DNA of 64,000 nt from Cyanoderma ruficeps. Taxonomy: Eukaryota > Chordata > Aves > Passeriformes > Timaliidae. Made by a program: the position numbers and the translations under genes. Where the stretch lies: contig VZDJ01000047.1 in assembly GCA_008694505.1 (NCBI GenBank), forward strand, positions 1,435,927 to 1,499,926, given 5' to 3'. The notes under the pieces are model-generated. The model was not told the origin of the DNA. It was given only the letters and a program-made list of their open reading frames with translations, and searched no databases. Positions 22,823-36,099 of the stretch are shown in pieces (positions within the stretch are counted from its first letter, which is position 1; each line of letters opens with the position of its first letter).

Positions 22823-22850
22823 ATTAAACTGTGTCTTTTTTTCTAATAAA
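22823..22850 (+). terminator. GAB3: Distal poly(A) signal cluster for GAB3
   Basis: ATTAAA at 22823 and AATAAA at 22845 are set in an AT-rich context, followed by a GT-containing stretch (GGTAGCTGTGATC). This looks like the major transcript end, by inference. Confidence 0.5.
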
Positions 22851-22860
22851 TTAATATAAA

Positions 22861-24132
22861 AGGTAGCTGTGATCTTTAATTATTTTGGTAAGTGAAGGTA
22901 CTCATGAGATAAGCTCCCACATTTTTCATTTAATGCTTTTTTTCCATTTTTTAATTCTCTTATCAGGCAGTGACACGTTCACATAAAATATTTGGATGCA
23001 AATTCAAACAAATTTGCAAACAAATGTCCTAGGCCTGTGTATCAGGGAGATTATTTGCAGAATAACAAAGAACTCTGGAGTTGTGACTTGGACTCAGGTG
23101 TGTGTCCTCCTGGGACAGGGTGAGCTGCAGCCCCAATTCCTGCTGCCACAGCCAAGGGGAAGGAAGGGGCCACAACTCCCGACCCACCAAACACAAATTT
23201 ATTCAGCACACGCTCCGGGCTTGCATACAAAGACTAGCTGTTATTTAACCTGGTGGTCAAATTAATGGTTAATTGCTCTGTGCTGAGGAGTGGAGTTGCT
23301 GGTAATACAATTTCCACATGCAGCAAGGTGAGGACGTGGGATCCTTTCAGTGTGCACATCTTGGGATGTGGAAGATGAGACAGGGCGGCCCATGGGAGCA
23401 GAGCTGAGCAAGCCTTGCTAATTCGGAAATCGTTTATTTATTGCCTCAGGCTAGTGGCACTTTTGGGTCTGCAGGCTTTGTAACTCTGGCAGGAGAGCCG
23501 GGGCCGTGGATGGAGGGAGGTGCAGTGCTCAGACAGCCACGGGGGGAAACTTGGCTGCACAGCTCAAGACACACAGACACGTGTGACTCGGATAAGCCCC
23601 TGCCTGCAGCCTTGATAGAAGGGGACTCGGTGACATTTTGTGTTTAGTCTTCCAGGGAGGGCAGGTCAGACAAATAAAAGGTCAGATAAAGGCTGACTGC
23701 CCGTTCACAGCTCTTCTGTGTCCTCTGCCCAGCAGAGCAGAGCCCTTGCATCAGAGAGCACTTCCCAGAAAAGAACTGCACCTCCTCCCAGAGCCTGGGG
23801 GGGAAAAACTGCATCAAAGCCACCATCAGCCCTGCCACCATGGAGTGAGCCAACAGCTCTCCAACTTCTCACACCTCTGTGCAAAATACTACAGCGATTG
23901 GATGACAATAATAATAATAATAATGTGAGAAAACCGTCAGCAAAGTGTCTGGATATGTAAGCACTTGGCTCTAGAGTGGCTGGCCCTTCTAGTTACATCT
24001 GTAATTTCAAACCACATCAAATACTTCCCTGAAGCAAAAAGCCACAGAGCAGCCAGCCAGGTAGCAAAACCAGGTCATCTTCATGGGGTATGAAAAACAA
24101 ACCTCTCCAAAAAGGCAGCAATTCCCTATCAG
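22861..24132 (+). other. Intergenic DNA
   Basis: Contains an ATGCAAAT octamer at about 22994 and an (AAT)n run at 23907-23924. No gene recognised. Confidence 0.4.
23907..23924 (+). repeat. (AAT)n microsatellite
   Basis: CAATAATAATAATAATAATG, six units. Confidence 0.9.
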
Positions 24133-24340
24133 AGAATCACAGAATCACAGAATATACCTTGAGTTGAAAGAGACCCACAACAGACACTGAAGTCCAGCTC
24201 CAGGTCCTGCCCAGCACAGCCCCAAGGACAAGGACCACATCATGTGCCTGAGGGCATTCTCCAAACTCTTCTGAGCCCCAGCAGGCTGAGCTGAGCCCAA
24301 AAAAAAGGCTCTGGCAACCTTTTTCTAATATCCAACCTCT
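24133..24340 (-). mobile_element. CR1 LINE 3' fragment, reverse orientation
   Basis: Starts with the reversed CR1 tail AGAATCACAGAATCACAGAAT, then GAGTTGAAAGAGACCCACAA, AGTCCAGCTCC, and ends near CTAATATCCAACCTC. Around 200 bases remain. Confidence 0.85.
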
Positions 24341-27300
24341 CAGCCCAGCACTTTTTTGTCTCTTCAACTCTTTTGGTTAAAGTGCAATTGCTTTGGTCTT
24401 TTTTAGCTGAAGCTGCTCAATAGAGCATCTGCCTTAGAAACAGGAATTCCTTCGTAGTCCTTGGGCTCTGGATCAACTCAAGGCCACAGTGGTATCTCAT
24501 TTCTCTCCAGGAGATCTCCAAGAGTTTTGGCAATGGAGCCATACTTTGCTTCCAATTTTTCATGTGGGCTTTGCAGGACAGTGACTCCCCCCAGGCCAGT
24601 GGCAGTAGCAGAAACAACACTGAATTTGTGCGGTCTTGGCCCTGCACTTTTGCTAGCAAGTTATGCAGGCTTCACACTTCACACTGTGTTTTGACAGGTC
24701 TGGAGATCTGCATTTCCCCATCAAACGGCATCTAAAGCTCATCCTGCAGTTGTTTAGGGCCGAGAGTGCCGAGGGACTGGGCTGCGGGGTTATACATATT
24801 TATGGGAGCACACTGGGAGCCAGGGGCACCACATCCAGACAAAGGAGGCACTGGCAGAGGCTCAGCCCGTTCCCACCTGGGGAGCTGATCCCCGGCCCTG
24901 TTGTAATGCAGGAACGAGCAGGGAGCGACCCAACCTTTCACTCACTGTCCTGTTTTGTTCTGCTTTGATTTTCCTTTCACATCCGATTTTAGCATAAGCT
25001 CATTGTTAAGCAGCCCCAACATCCTGCTCTGACAGCTTTCAGATCTTGGCATTTCAGATCTCGCACCACTGTGGAAGAGCCTGAAAAGCCCTCGCTCTCT
25101 GGTGGGCTCACACCGGGGGCTTTAAAGCTGTGAGCAGTTTGAGGGGGTGTTTTCATTGCATGTGTTCGCGGTGGTTGTTGCAGTTCAGTTTGTGCCTTCT
25201 TTCAGAAACGCTCCATTCTTTGTCCGGGAGCTCAGCTTCTTGGAATTGCCTCTGACTATGCTGCTGTCTTCAGAGGGCTGGGTTTGCTACTGCTGCCATC
25301 GTTTCTTACCATCCTTCCCCACAGGACCAGCATGGGGGAGATCTGCTCTGTTATGTTCCCCCAGAAGGGAAAAATCCACAGATCCCTCCCATTCTGCCAC
25401 CTTCTCCAGGAGACTGTCACTCTGCCAGCGTTTGGGTTTCTCTGGGAAGGCACGGAGTGTTTTGTAGAGTTGCACAATAACGAAAAGGGCAAGACGTCAA
25501 ATAGAGGCAGCACTGGCAGGTGTCTGCAAGCACTTGAGGAGGTGCCAGAAGGCAAACAGAGCTTTTTCCCTTTAAATTTCCAGATCAAAATTTAGGACAA
25601 GCTTTAAGTGCAACCTTTTATACAGCCTGAAACTGAGAATTCCTCCACAGAAGGACATGGAGCATTGAGCACCACAGGGATTGGTAGAACCCCTGAGGTC
25701 TCCATAACTCCTCAATGTCTCTGTTTAGCATTAATGTGGCTTTCAGGAAGCAGCCAGGCTTACCAGAAAACGTTTCCAGAAGGAGTCTAGTGGGGTTTGG
25801 GTGTCCTCACCACAGTGGCATCCCTGCCCACAGCCCCAGTTTGAGTCTCTGAGCTGTTCCCCCTCAAACCTGAGCTGTGAGATCCCTGCCCACAGCCCCA
25901 GTTTGTCTCTGAGCTGTTCCCCCTCAAACCTGAGCTGCCTTAGGACATCCCCAGCAGGGTCTGGTTACCCTGACCCAGCTGTGCCCAGCTGCAGCACCCC
26001 AGGAACACACTGACCCTCTCCTGCCTCCTGCTGCTGCTTCTCCTGCCAAGCAGCCTCACATCCACAGGGCTGTGCCTTGGGGCCCCAAAAATTCCCAGGC
26101 TGAGAGATTTGCCCTGTGGCCAAAGGAGCAGGTGACTCAGACAGTCACATCTGAGGGTATGTTCATTCAGACTAGGAACAATTTATTTCAAAGCACTGAG
26201 CAAGCCCAATGTACTGACACTGGCAAATGAAGCTCCCCCAGAACGTTAAGGGCTTCCCAGGAGAAAATTTATCTGGCTTTTGGTGTAAATTTCATCCATG
26301 AAGATGAGGCAGGCAGCAGGACAGCAGGGCAGGCTGTTTACAGTTCAAAACGAGAGACGTCCTTTTGAAAGTGTTTTTAAAATAAAAAATAGAAGATTCA
26401 TCATTTCTCTGGTTTAACTTCCTCCCCAGTTAGTCAGAAATCATCAGGAAATGGCGCTGAAGGAAATCCATGCTGTTCTGCCTGGTCAGCACAAGGAATG
26501 TGCTCCTCAGAGGACAGTGCTGGGGGGGCTCTGCCTCTGCCCAGGCAACGCACCAGACACAGCTCAGGAGTGAACTTACATGACACGTGAAGACAAAATG
26601 ACAGGGAGGAAAAATAAAGATGGATTTCCACGGCCAGCACACCCAGAATCTGACTTCTGCACCAAATGAAAATTTGGAATAACTCCAGAAATGTCAGTAA
26701 TGCTTTTTTCCTTGTTTATATATAGGAAAAAAAAAAAAGGCACATTTTACCATCCATAAACCTCTTCAGACTTTTCTCTAAAAAGCTCTGACTGTTAAAT
26801 GACACCCAAGGCTCAATGAATACATTCATTTCTGCCGCAGACCTGCCTATCTCTCTGTGCTCCTCTCACCAGTGACCATTAATCCTTCCACAATCCACAG
26901 CTGGACTGGACTGGCTTAAAAAGTGCTTGAATGCACTGGTTTTTTACCTTCAGCCTCTGTGGGTCAAGTTTGGGAGGAAAGGGTGTTTTGGTGTTATTCC
27001 ATCAGCTACTGGTTACCTGTACATTTGTGGCTGGAAAAACAGAGATGTGTAAGTGAAAGCACCAGCCCTTTCCACTGGAAATGTGACATTAATCCTCCTA
27101 AAGAGCTCTTGCTAACTCTGCTGACCACAGTTCACTGGAAGAAACGGAGGGAGGAGCACAAAAAGTGCCTGGTCTGCACTGGGAGGTGAGAAACGTGCAG
27201 GAGTTGGGGGTGAAGAGAAGAGAAGAACAGCTGCACCCATGAGATTACTTTTTTATTTATTATTTATTTCCATCCTGCAGATGAAACACTGCATAGAAAA

Positions 27301-27373
27301 GTTGAGTAGGTGAAAAACCCCAAACCTCACTTATACAGGCCAGTACAAAGTCTGGATCTTTTTTAGGAAGAGA
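24341..27373 (+). other. Intergenic DNA
   Basis: No gene recognised. A tandem duplication is at 25820-25937. Open frames on both strands lack splice support and family resemblance. Confidence 0.4.
25820..25937 (+). repeat. Two-copy tandem duplication, 62-base period
   Basis: ATCCCTGCCCACAGCCCCAG...CTGAGCTGTTCCCCCTCAAA...CTGAGCTG occurs at 25820 and 25882, the second copy with a 3-base deletion (GAG). Confidence 0.9.
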
Positions 27374-27500
27374 TCACAGAATCACAGAATAAGCTGAGGT
27401 GGAAGGGACCCACAAGGACCACTGAGTCCAACTCCTGTCCCTGCACAGGACCATCCCCAAGGGTCACACTGTGCCTGAGAGCATTGTCCATGTTGCTGTT
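27374..27500 (-). mobile_element. CR1 LINE 3' fragment, reverse orientation
   Basis: AGATCACAGAATCACAGAAT, then GAGGTGGAAGGGACCCACAA and GTCCAACTCCTGTCCCTGCA: the reversed CR1 3' end. About 125 bases before similarity fades. Confidence 0.85.
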
Positions 27501-30500
27501 CAGAGCTGTACCTGCTCTACATTATTCTGTATCAGTGATTTGGCTCTCCCACCACTCTTTAGCTCCCATTTGTGCTTCCCCTGAGGAGACAGACACTGCC
27601 AGGCTCACCCTCATGGTGTCACAGAGAGCAGAGCCTGACCCTGGCTGCTCCAAAGCAGACACAGAGAATCAGCTGTGCCCCAGCCTGTGTCCACACTGCA
27701 CACTCAGAAAGGGAAAAAGAGTCCTGAAATGCACCTTGTGTTTATCAGGGTTATTTTTGCTGTGGGTGCCTTCCCCTCCCAGGGAAGCAGCAGGTTCAAG
27801 GAGCTCTGTGGCATGAGGAAACCCTCGAGGTCCTTCTGGCAGGGAAAAGCTCAGCATGGAGCCCGTGCCTGGCTGTGGGAACAGCTCTGAGTGCCCACCA
27901 GCCTCCAGCATGGGGAATTGCCTTCGCTGGTGTAGAAGCCCTGACCAAACTCTGTGGATCTAGAGGAAAACACACCCAGCTGCTTGCACCCTGGGGAAAA
28001 GTCTCAGCCTTGGACCTGGAGGAGGGAAACCTGCAGCCTCAGGAGGAGGCAGAAAAAATCCTATTCCACCAGAAGCTTTGCCTGCAAGTGCTGTGCCTTA
28101 GCAGCTGGTGGGATGTGCTTTCACAACAGCCTTTTAACTCTGAATGGTCAGAAAATACTTGAAAATAACCAGGTTTCTCTGATAGCTCTGACACTTGCAC
28201 TGCAGCCAAGCGGAGTCCTCTGCCTGGGAAACGCTGATGTAAAGGTTTCCTGGTGCTGCAGAGCAGCGTTCAGTGTGAGATGGGATCAGTAACTCCAGCC
28301 CAGGGTTGAGCAACCTGTTTGTAAAATTGTGATGTGGCCACTTCCCCGGGGAGGGGCTCATTCCCCTCCCCACAACCCCCCAGCACAAAGGGCCAAGGGC
28401 AGGGCAGGCAGGGGAAACCCAGCGAGGAAAGCTGCAAGGCACAGGGTGAGACAGTGCCCAGCCAAATGCAAACCCTGCCCCGCTGTGCCTGATGCCTTCC
28501 TGCTGCTTCCACCGGGAAATTACAGCCCAGGAGCCTCCAGGGCATCCAGTCCCGCTTTGCTGGGAGGTGGGCAGCAGCTTTAGGTGTCCAAAGATGTCCC
28601 TGGCTAAGTGGGGTAGGAGCTCAGGGCGACACAACTTCCACATCCCAAAAACATCACCTTTTATTTTGGCTCGGAAAGCATGCAAATATCTGTCCTTCTA
28701 AAGGTCTAGAGATAATCCTTGTCTGCTGTTCACATCACGAGTGGCCTGGCAGCTGTCACCCCAAACAGCAGAGGGGAGGAAAAAAGGAAAATACTTCAGT
28801 GAAAGGAAGCGCTTGGTGCTGGCAAAGACTTTCAGGGATTGTGGGATATACTTTGTGCTGTGATTGCTTTTTTTTTTTTAACAACCAGCCCTGGCCATGA
28901 GCTCCCTCAGTTTCTGCTTAAGCAATAGCCAGCAGTGGTGGCTGTGGTGGGTTTGGACTCTGGGAAGACAGATCATGTCAATAGCTAAGGGCCATTAGTC
29001 TTGCTCAACAGCTGAGGGCAGCTTGAGCATGTGCCAACCAAAACACGGCTGGAATGTAAATATGACCATAAGTCAGTCATCTCCCTCCATAAATAGCAGG
29101 CAGCCCAGGGCCTGTGGAGCTCTCCTGCATCACAGCAGGCTGCAGGACTAGAGCTGCCCCCGAGTAGGAACACCTACTCCTCCAGGCTGAGAGAATCCTT
29201 GTGGTATCAGATGAACTGAACTAAGAATAAGTGTGCTGAAACTTTGAAACCTTAGCTAAGTGTTACAAACAATCGGTTGGGCACATACAGTCCTTCAGAC
29301 ATGAACCAGCCACCCAGTCTGTGTCTGTGTCTGGACACAGCTGCACACAGACCCCCCTGAGAAGGGAGTTTAGAATGAATGCAAGGGGTCCTTCTTGAAT
29401 CTCGTGTCTCCCTGACACTTGTGGCTCAAGCACACCTTGCCATATTGCTACTTCTCCCTTCCAGGTGAAGCTTCTCACTCCATCTGTGACACAAACCTCA
29501 GGAAACATCACGAGGCAAAACCGGAGGGGAGAGAGAGAGAATTGTGGATTTTGTGGATTTCTTTTGGCCAGTATCTCTCTCTTCTCCTTGCAGCCAAGAC
29601 CTGGGGGTGCAGGTAAGCCCAAATCCAGCTTCTCCTGCTATCAAGGCAGGGAAGAGGAACAGCTTCCACTGCCACCTTAAATGATGATCTTCCCTCTTAG
29701 CTTGTGAAACCTTTCAGGGGGAAGTGGTCGATCTCAAGCTGTTGTTTGGAGTCATTTTCAGAGACATCTCCAAATAGATGTTACCCCTCAGTGCTGAAGG
29801 AGGCATTTCTTAGGAAAATAAACAGAATGCTGTTACCACAGACCACATTTTGTTGATGATGGTGCTGAAGGGGATGAAGTTCAGCTCCCTGCACACCCAC
29901 GTGTGCCCACAGCACGGGGAAACAAGTCCAGCAGTGACTCGTGGAGCCTTGGGCAGAGCTGAGGGGAAATCCAGGACTCAGGCCCTGCAGTTAAAGCAAT
30001 TCACCTAGATTACTTCTCATAAAAGGGCAGGGTTCCTGGGGTCAGGGATTTCAGACAAATAAGGTGCAGCCACCTGTAAATTTTGCTCCTGTTTCCTGAT
30101 CAGGTCAGTGAAGGATGACTACAGCCAGGTTTTCATGTTGTCTGTGGGATTCCCTGCAATATTGCTCATCAGTTTTTGGTCTGCTGGAAGCGGCCACTAC
30201 TGCAGAACTCTGCTGGGACTGGTGACACCAACTCTGCAGTGCCACTGCTGCTGTCACAGGGTTCTGGCCCACAGCAAGGCAGAGGTGTGAGCACTGCACG
30301 AGCTGGAAATGTCTTGGTACAAATATCTCCCCTGCAGTGTCCTGTCCTTGTCCCAGGGAGATAACCAGCAGTATCTGTGCCCAGGCACAGGCTGCTCTGA
30401 GCCTGGCTGCACCGGCCACGGGGTGGGAACCTACCAACACCCAGAGTCTTTAAGGTGGAAGGGCCCCAGACTGCACCACATCTGTCCTCTCCTTGACACT

Positions 30501-33500
30501 TTTGCATGCAAGAATCTTTGCAGTCTCTGTTTTTGTCATTTTTGCAGCGTTTTACCTTCTGAAGCAGGCAGAAAATTGTCCATGTTAATGTAGCAGTTTT
30601 TTTACCCTTTGGCACTGGCATTTCTGTGGTTGCTGGATGGTTCCCCATGGCAGGTGGTGTTCCTGGGCCCAGAGTCTGAGAAACCCATCACCCCAGGAAC
30701 ACCCATCGAAGCTAATCCTGCTCTGATGTTGGCCCATTCCAAACCCGCGGGGTCCCTCGGGGGTGGGTGGCACCCAGGTGAAGGATGCTGATGGTGTTTG
30801 CAGTTATCACCCTCTCTGGCTGCCCAGCAGCCTCTGCAGCCCTCACAGCCCCGTGCCCTTCTCAGCTGCTGCCTGGAGAAGAGAGTGATGCCATTTCCTT
30901 CAGGAGCTCAATTCACGGGTAGCCCTGCTGTGTCCTATCAGCTCTCCAGTGGGGTTTTGCTGTTCCCCACATGCAGGGACACTGTGGCTTTCCTGGGGAT
31001 GAAGAAAAGGGACACAGAAACTACCATCACCTTCTCTGGTACATCTGCTGGGTGCAGAAAAAGACTTCCTTTTTTTGCCTATGACTGTGCTGCCCTGGTA
31101 CACCAACCCCAGCCCCGTGTGAGGAATGGAAGGCTCATCCATCACTAAAGATGGTGTGTGTACTTGCATACTAAACCCCACACTTGCATTCATCAGAGAA
31201 AAAAAAAAAAGCTGTCAGAAGTGGGGGGTCATGAGGGGTTGCCAGTACCCCCTTTCCATTTTTGCTGATTAATTTTATACACAGAAGGGGAATTCTTGCA
31301 AGAAAACCCCACGACTGTGGTTGTGCTGTGACGTTTAAGGGTGTGGGGATGACGAAACCCAGGGGAAGAGGGGATGTTGTTGAATAGGGATGACGGTGTA
31401 GTTGGAGAACACAGCACACGGCTTTTGAGCAAACAAATGTCTCTGCCACTCACTCAGCCTGCACAACCTTAACACTTCAAAAAACAACAGGAGCCAGAGC
31501 GGCTGATTGTGATGCAAAGGCCAATTCATAGCTGTGAAAGCCGTAACGACGGGCAGCTAATAAACATTTCCATATGTTTCACAAAGAAAGGTGAAATAAA
31601 CCCATGCTTGCCGAGAGCAAAGCGTGTGCAGGGGCTTGTGCTGTTAACACCTCTGTGTTCCACACTTCGGAAATGTGCGCGAAATTTGGCTTTCAGCAGC
31701 AGCCGGAGCATCCTTGTGCCCGCTGCCGGCGGAGCACAGGGCGCTGTCCTGTGCTCAGCATTCCTGTGCCCTGAAACATTTCCAGCCCTTGACATTTTTG
31801 TCTCCCCCAGGCAATGGGGTGGGTAACAAAACTTCGCCTCCTTAGCGCTGCTGCTCAGCGAAACCGGCTCTTCTACAGCCGATACCTGGTACACCCATGG
31901 CTTGTGTGGAAAGAAAGGACGAGCACAGAAAGGAACGTGGCACTGTCGGCTTGGCTGACTTTCTAAAAATACCACGCTCAGCTCTGTCATCCCCACGCTC
32001 AGCGCAGCAGCTTCTCCCGACCCTGCCAGGCTGGTGGGATCTGATTTTCAGCGTTTTCCTGTGAGTTCACACTCCATCCGTCCCCTCCCCAGTAATCCTT
32101 GAGCCCAAGACCCACCTTATTTTCAAAGAAGTGCATGCCTTGCTTGCAAATTTTGTGAGAGCAGGTAATCGGGCTGAAAAAAAGAGGCAAGAGAATGAAT
32201 TAAACCCTGGGAAAAAAAAAAAAAACTTGAATGGGACTCGGTGGCTATTAGACACCAGAAAATCCACTCTTCACTTGAGGTTTCTCTCTCATGTGGATTC
32301 ATTGGTGTTTAATATGGCATGAACTTCCAGTTGAGTTTTTCCTGTGGTTAGAACGTTCGCAATGTGTGGCTTCTCCGATGCCTTTGAAGCAACAGAGTTG
32401 TGCTGCAGCCTTGGAGAACTCAGTCTGCCAGTCCCCAGGCATAAACCCAGAGGAAATCAGTTTATTTATTAGCTCTGTGGCACATGGGGCTGCTGGTTAG
32501 GTGCAGCATTTCCCACAGGAACAGGCAAAAGGACAAGTGGCAAAGGCAGGTTGTGCCCATGTGAGAGCACCAACACCAGCTCAGGCTCCTTCCTCCACTG
32601 TGAGCCTCTCCTCTGTCCCTAGAGGCTCTCAGTGACCTCTGTGAACACCCCAGTTTGGGTTAAATTCTTAGTGCCTTGTGCTAAATGCTAAATTCAAGTA
32701 TCTTTATTTGGTTTATTTCAGTTTGTTTTAAAAAAATTAGTCCCACATTTAAAAAAAAGCCATGTCCTGGGCAACTTTGAAACCACTGTGTTTCAATGGC
32801 ATTGACTTGGTGCTCATTCTATCAGCAAGGTATTGCAAACAAGCATTTCAGTTTCAAAACACTTGTAACTCCACTCTTCGCACCTAATTCTGTTCCTCCC
32901 TTTCAGGATCGGCTTTTCAGAGGCTTGTGAGCACTTGGTAACACAGCCAGATGCCTTGATGGCATCTCACAAGTGCCTAGGCTCATTTGTCCAAGCTTTT
33001 TTCTGGTTTGTTTGGGGGATTTTGTTGGGTTTTTTGTTGTTTGTTTTTTTTTTTTGCAAATCTATATAAAAGGCATGTGCTGGCTTGCCCTTATCTTCCA
33101 TTTCACTGGCACACTTAAGGAACCAACATGGAATATTTTCCTTTATAAGCATCTGCAGCTTTGTCCCTATTAATTCCTGCTTAGCCAAATGTCTCATTTT
33201 CACTGTTATCTTTTGTTCCCGTTTATTTATTTGGTGTGAAACTAATGCCTGACGGGTTGTAATTTCCAGGAGTGCTTTAAACTGATTTTAATACAAGATT
33301 GATTTCCATTGGCAGTTATATTTTTTTGGAGGCTGTGCTGCTAGCTCCTTCCTCTGTTGCCATGGCACAGCCCAATCAGCTCCCCCCCTCATTCTCCCCA
33401 AATCCGTTTTCCCCAAGCCAGGTATGCTCCTTTTCCTTGGCAGGGATGGAAACATGGTGAATCTGCCTTGGTCCACAGTTTGTATAATTTTATTAGGCTG

Positions 33501-34122
33501 ATGATTTTAGCTTTCTTGCTTCTGCAGGTTTTATCTGGTCTATAGTTAAAATGATGAGTGTCAGGGCAGGGAATGGCTCTCCTGGTCCTGACCAAGGGTT
33601 CTCCAAGCTGCATTCTCTGATGATTCCAAAGCAGCTCCAGCACCTGCATCACACCTTGTCTTGTCACCCCGAGTCACCTGTCACAGACAGGCCCCTGGAA
33701 TGAACGCCAAGGTGATGGAAACAATGGATCAATACATTGGTCATCTGTCAACCCAAACCCTCTGAAATGTTTGGAGCAGGAGTACAATTCCTCAGGTGAC
33801 AATGACACTTCTTAAAGTGTCTGCTAATGTCAGCAGTGACTGTCTGTATCAGAACTGCTCGGTGTACACACAAACACATACATATAAGGTTCTGCAAAAT
33901 AAACAAGGTTTGTCCTGGGACAGTCCCAAAGCCAAAACCGACCTTCCCCCCTTAAACCAAGACTAATCTTCCAAGCCTAAGCCTGGATCCTGAATTTGTA
34001 TGAGATACCATACTCAGTTCCTGCTTTTCAGAACCCTTCTCATAAACCTACTCAGGAAGTAACAGACCAAACCAGGACAGGCTGGGGTAATTATATTACA
34101 CCAATTGCATCATATTGGAATA
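27501..34122 (+). other. Intergenic DNA
   Basis: No gene recognised. A CCATAAATAG TATA-like box at 29088-29097 and an open segment with plausible splice borders at 29465-29611 are noted, but nothing links them to a known gene. Low-complexity T/G tract at 33003-33056; short A-runs at 31199 and 32211. Confidence 0.35.
33003..33056 (+). repeat. T/G low-complexity tract
   Basis: GGTTTG, GGGTTTTTTG and a final T12 run; no source element recognised. Confidence 0.7.
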
Positions 34123-34128
34123 TTTATT
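34123..34128 (-). terminator. Poly(A) signal AATAAA for the candidate minus-strand gene
   Basis: Plus-strand TTTATT, which reads AATAAA on the minus strand, 66 bases past the stop of the candidate terminal exon. Placement is what a short 3' UTR would show. Confidence 0.35.
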
Positions 34129-34193
34129 TTGTCTTCCCTTTCTAAAAAGCATCGAATTGCAATGTTAAACAAAGAAGTCAGGCAGAGGAGACA

Positions 34194-34329
34194 TCAATGA
34201 ACCTTGGTTAATTGCTCAGCAGACAGAACCAGAACAGCTTCTTCACCAGACAGAAACTCTTTCACGGAGAAGTACTTCAGAAATAAATCAGAAATCTTCT
34301 CAAATATGTTGTTATTGACAGCCGTACAC
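34194..34329 (-). CDS. Candidate terminal exon of an unrecognised minus-strand gene
   Basis: Minus-strand acceptor GTTCTTTGCAG precedes base 34329. Exactly one of the three frames stays open, for 44 residues (CTAVNNNIFEKISDLFLKYF, then a VKEFLSGEEAVLVLS segment, end QLTKVH), to TGA at 34196-34194. An AATAAA follows 66 bases later. The peptide is amphipathic and of normal composition, and I do not recognise it. It enters in phase 2, matching the donor of 36782-36844. It could still be chance or a lncRNA exon. Confidence 0.3.
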
Positions 34330-36099
34330 CTGCAAAGAACACGAGGAGCCTTAAGGGCCGGAACAGCAACCAGCTGCTGCAATGGGAGCCACAATGGGGA
34401 GTTCTGCCTTTCTGCCTCCCAGCAGTTTTTTGCAACTGCGGCATAACTCCAGATTAGTTTTTCCTTCCCTTTCTTTCTTTTCCTCTTTCTTTTCTCTCTT
34501 CTCTATACAAAGTCAGCAATTTAGAAGTTCAGACTTCACCAGCAGTCGAGTTTGAGAGGCAGAAGTTGGAGATGGCTGGGAAGAGGAGACAGAGCTCCCA
34601 GGGCCAAGCCCTGCCCCAGGTCACTGCTCCTCTGCAGGGGCTGAATGGGAGGGACAGAGGAAGTGTGACCTTCTTCCCTCGTGTGACAGGAGAGGGGAAA
34701 ACCAGTGTGTGGCTTTTAGCACTCCCACACTGTTCAGCATAAATTTCATGTCTGCGTGGTGCCTGGAAAAGGGACCTAAAGGCCCAGGGATTGTGTACAA
34801 TTTTTGCATCTGGTAGGCTCCAAAAAGAGCCCTAAGGCAAACCTAGTCACTGCTCAGGGTCTTTTGAGGTGAGGTCCTGGAGGAAGGGGCTCATGATCTG
34901 ATGTTCTCATATTTTGCAGTTGTGCAAGGTTTGAATGAATCCGGCTATAGAGAAGCCGAGTTCTGGAGTTCAAGTTCTTTTCAACATTTCACAACTCAGA
35001 GACAGGGAAACAAAGATCTTTAAAAGAGACTGGCAGAATATGGTACCCAAAAATCCAAGTTGGACAGCTGTGTGTGGAGTCTTTTCCTGTCAGGTCTCTG
35101 TTCAGGTAAGAATTAGTTAACTAACATTGAAACTCCTTCTGGTATGAGGGTTTTTAGATGATGCTGATGCCTCGTTTCTCTCCCAGAAACCTCCTCATCC
35201 AATTTCAACCACACCTGACAGCAGTACACACCCCCAAAGCACCCTGCTTTGGCAAAACTGATGGAAAACTGGGAGTCAAAAACTCCTGGTGCCCCTGCAT
35301 GGAGAAAGGCTGGGGCAAGGATTCCCTCACTGTTCCTGACTGGAGTGCTGGATCAGGAAATCAGCCTCGAGCCCCCATTTCAGCCCCCAGGAATCCCATC
35401 TCTGCTGCTGCCATGGTTTGTTTCCTCCCCTTGCAGGCAGCCTGGAATCCAGGTGTTTCTCAGACCCTTCAGTGGCCTGAACTGTGAGAGAAGCAGCCTT
35501 GTTTACAGCTCGCTCCTCCACGCACATTTCCTACTGGCCACCGGGAAAAAATGCTAACGGCAACATTTTAACTCTCCTGGGTTTAAACTGAGATTGAACA
35601 AGCCTGAATAAATTCAGTTTTATAATTTCAGATCGCAATCACAGTATTAAAAAAATAATAATTTAGTTGTTAGATTTTTATCTCAACTCTGTCAGCAAAA
35701 CAAAGCCTCCCGTAAGGTAGGTTCTGCTATGTTTTGGATGCAGTGCTACTGAGCAGATGGTATTTATTGACAAACCTGCTGCTAAACTGTTTGCATTCCC
35801 AGGGCTCTAGGTAGTCAGCCCGCAGCATATTCACCACTCATTGCTAAAATACTCATTTCCCTGGAAAACCATCTGTGTCATTCAGTCATGGCAGGAGCCC
35901 AGAACCATCCATTCCCTCCACTGCCACTGTCCCCAAGCACTATTTATATTTATCTAAGCCTGGAGCACGTTTCCTGTCTGAAGCCTTCATTACTTGTCCT
36001 ATAGTAAACAGAGGGCAGAAAAATGAGCGAGATGTGAATTGTACATATAATTTCCACTTTTTTTCTTTACTAAGATGAACTAAAGCATAGGTGCAGGAC
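34330..36099 (+). other. Intergenic DNA (intron of the candidate minus-strand gene, if real)
   Basis: No clear gene. A plus-strand block 34920-35105 has plausible borders (TTTTGCAG and GTAAGA) but no frame is open across it. Confidence 0.3.

Larger units (their letters stand above)
18725..22860 (+). other. GAB3: Probable GAB3 3' UTR
   Basis: No further GAB3 exon is expected after the stop. Poly(A) signals occur soon (19198) and at the far end (22823-22850), where the sequence becomes A/T-rich in the way of a transcript end. A (CAGA)n microsatellite is at 19996-20016. The actual 3' end cannot be fixed without transcript data; short open frames in the span look random. Confidence 0.45.

Noticed and set aside
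28134..28685. Longest intergenic minus-strand frame (183 codons)
   Set aside because: Low-information composition, no splice signals, no domain; typical of GC-rich chance frames.
29465..29611. Open segment with CCCTTCCAG and GTAAGC borders, and a TATA-like box at 29088
   Set aside because: No partner exons, no similarity, and such combinations arise by chance in several kilobases.
30425..30480. Possible short CR1 piece (TTTAAGGTGGAAGGGCC)
   Set aside because: Too short and diverged to separate from chance.
34920..35105. Exon-like block with TTTTGCAG and GTAAGA borders
   Set aside because: All three frames have stops within the block or need a new start; no homology recognised. Could be a non-coding exon.
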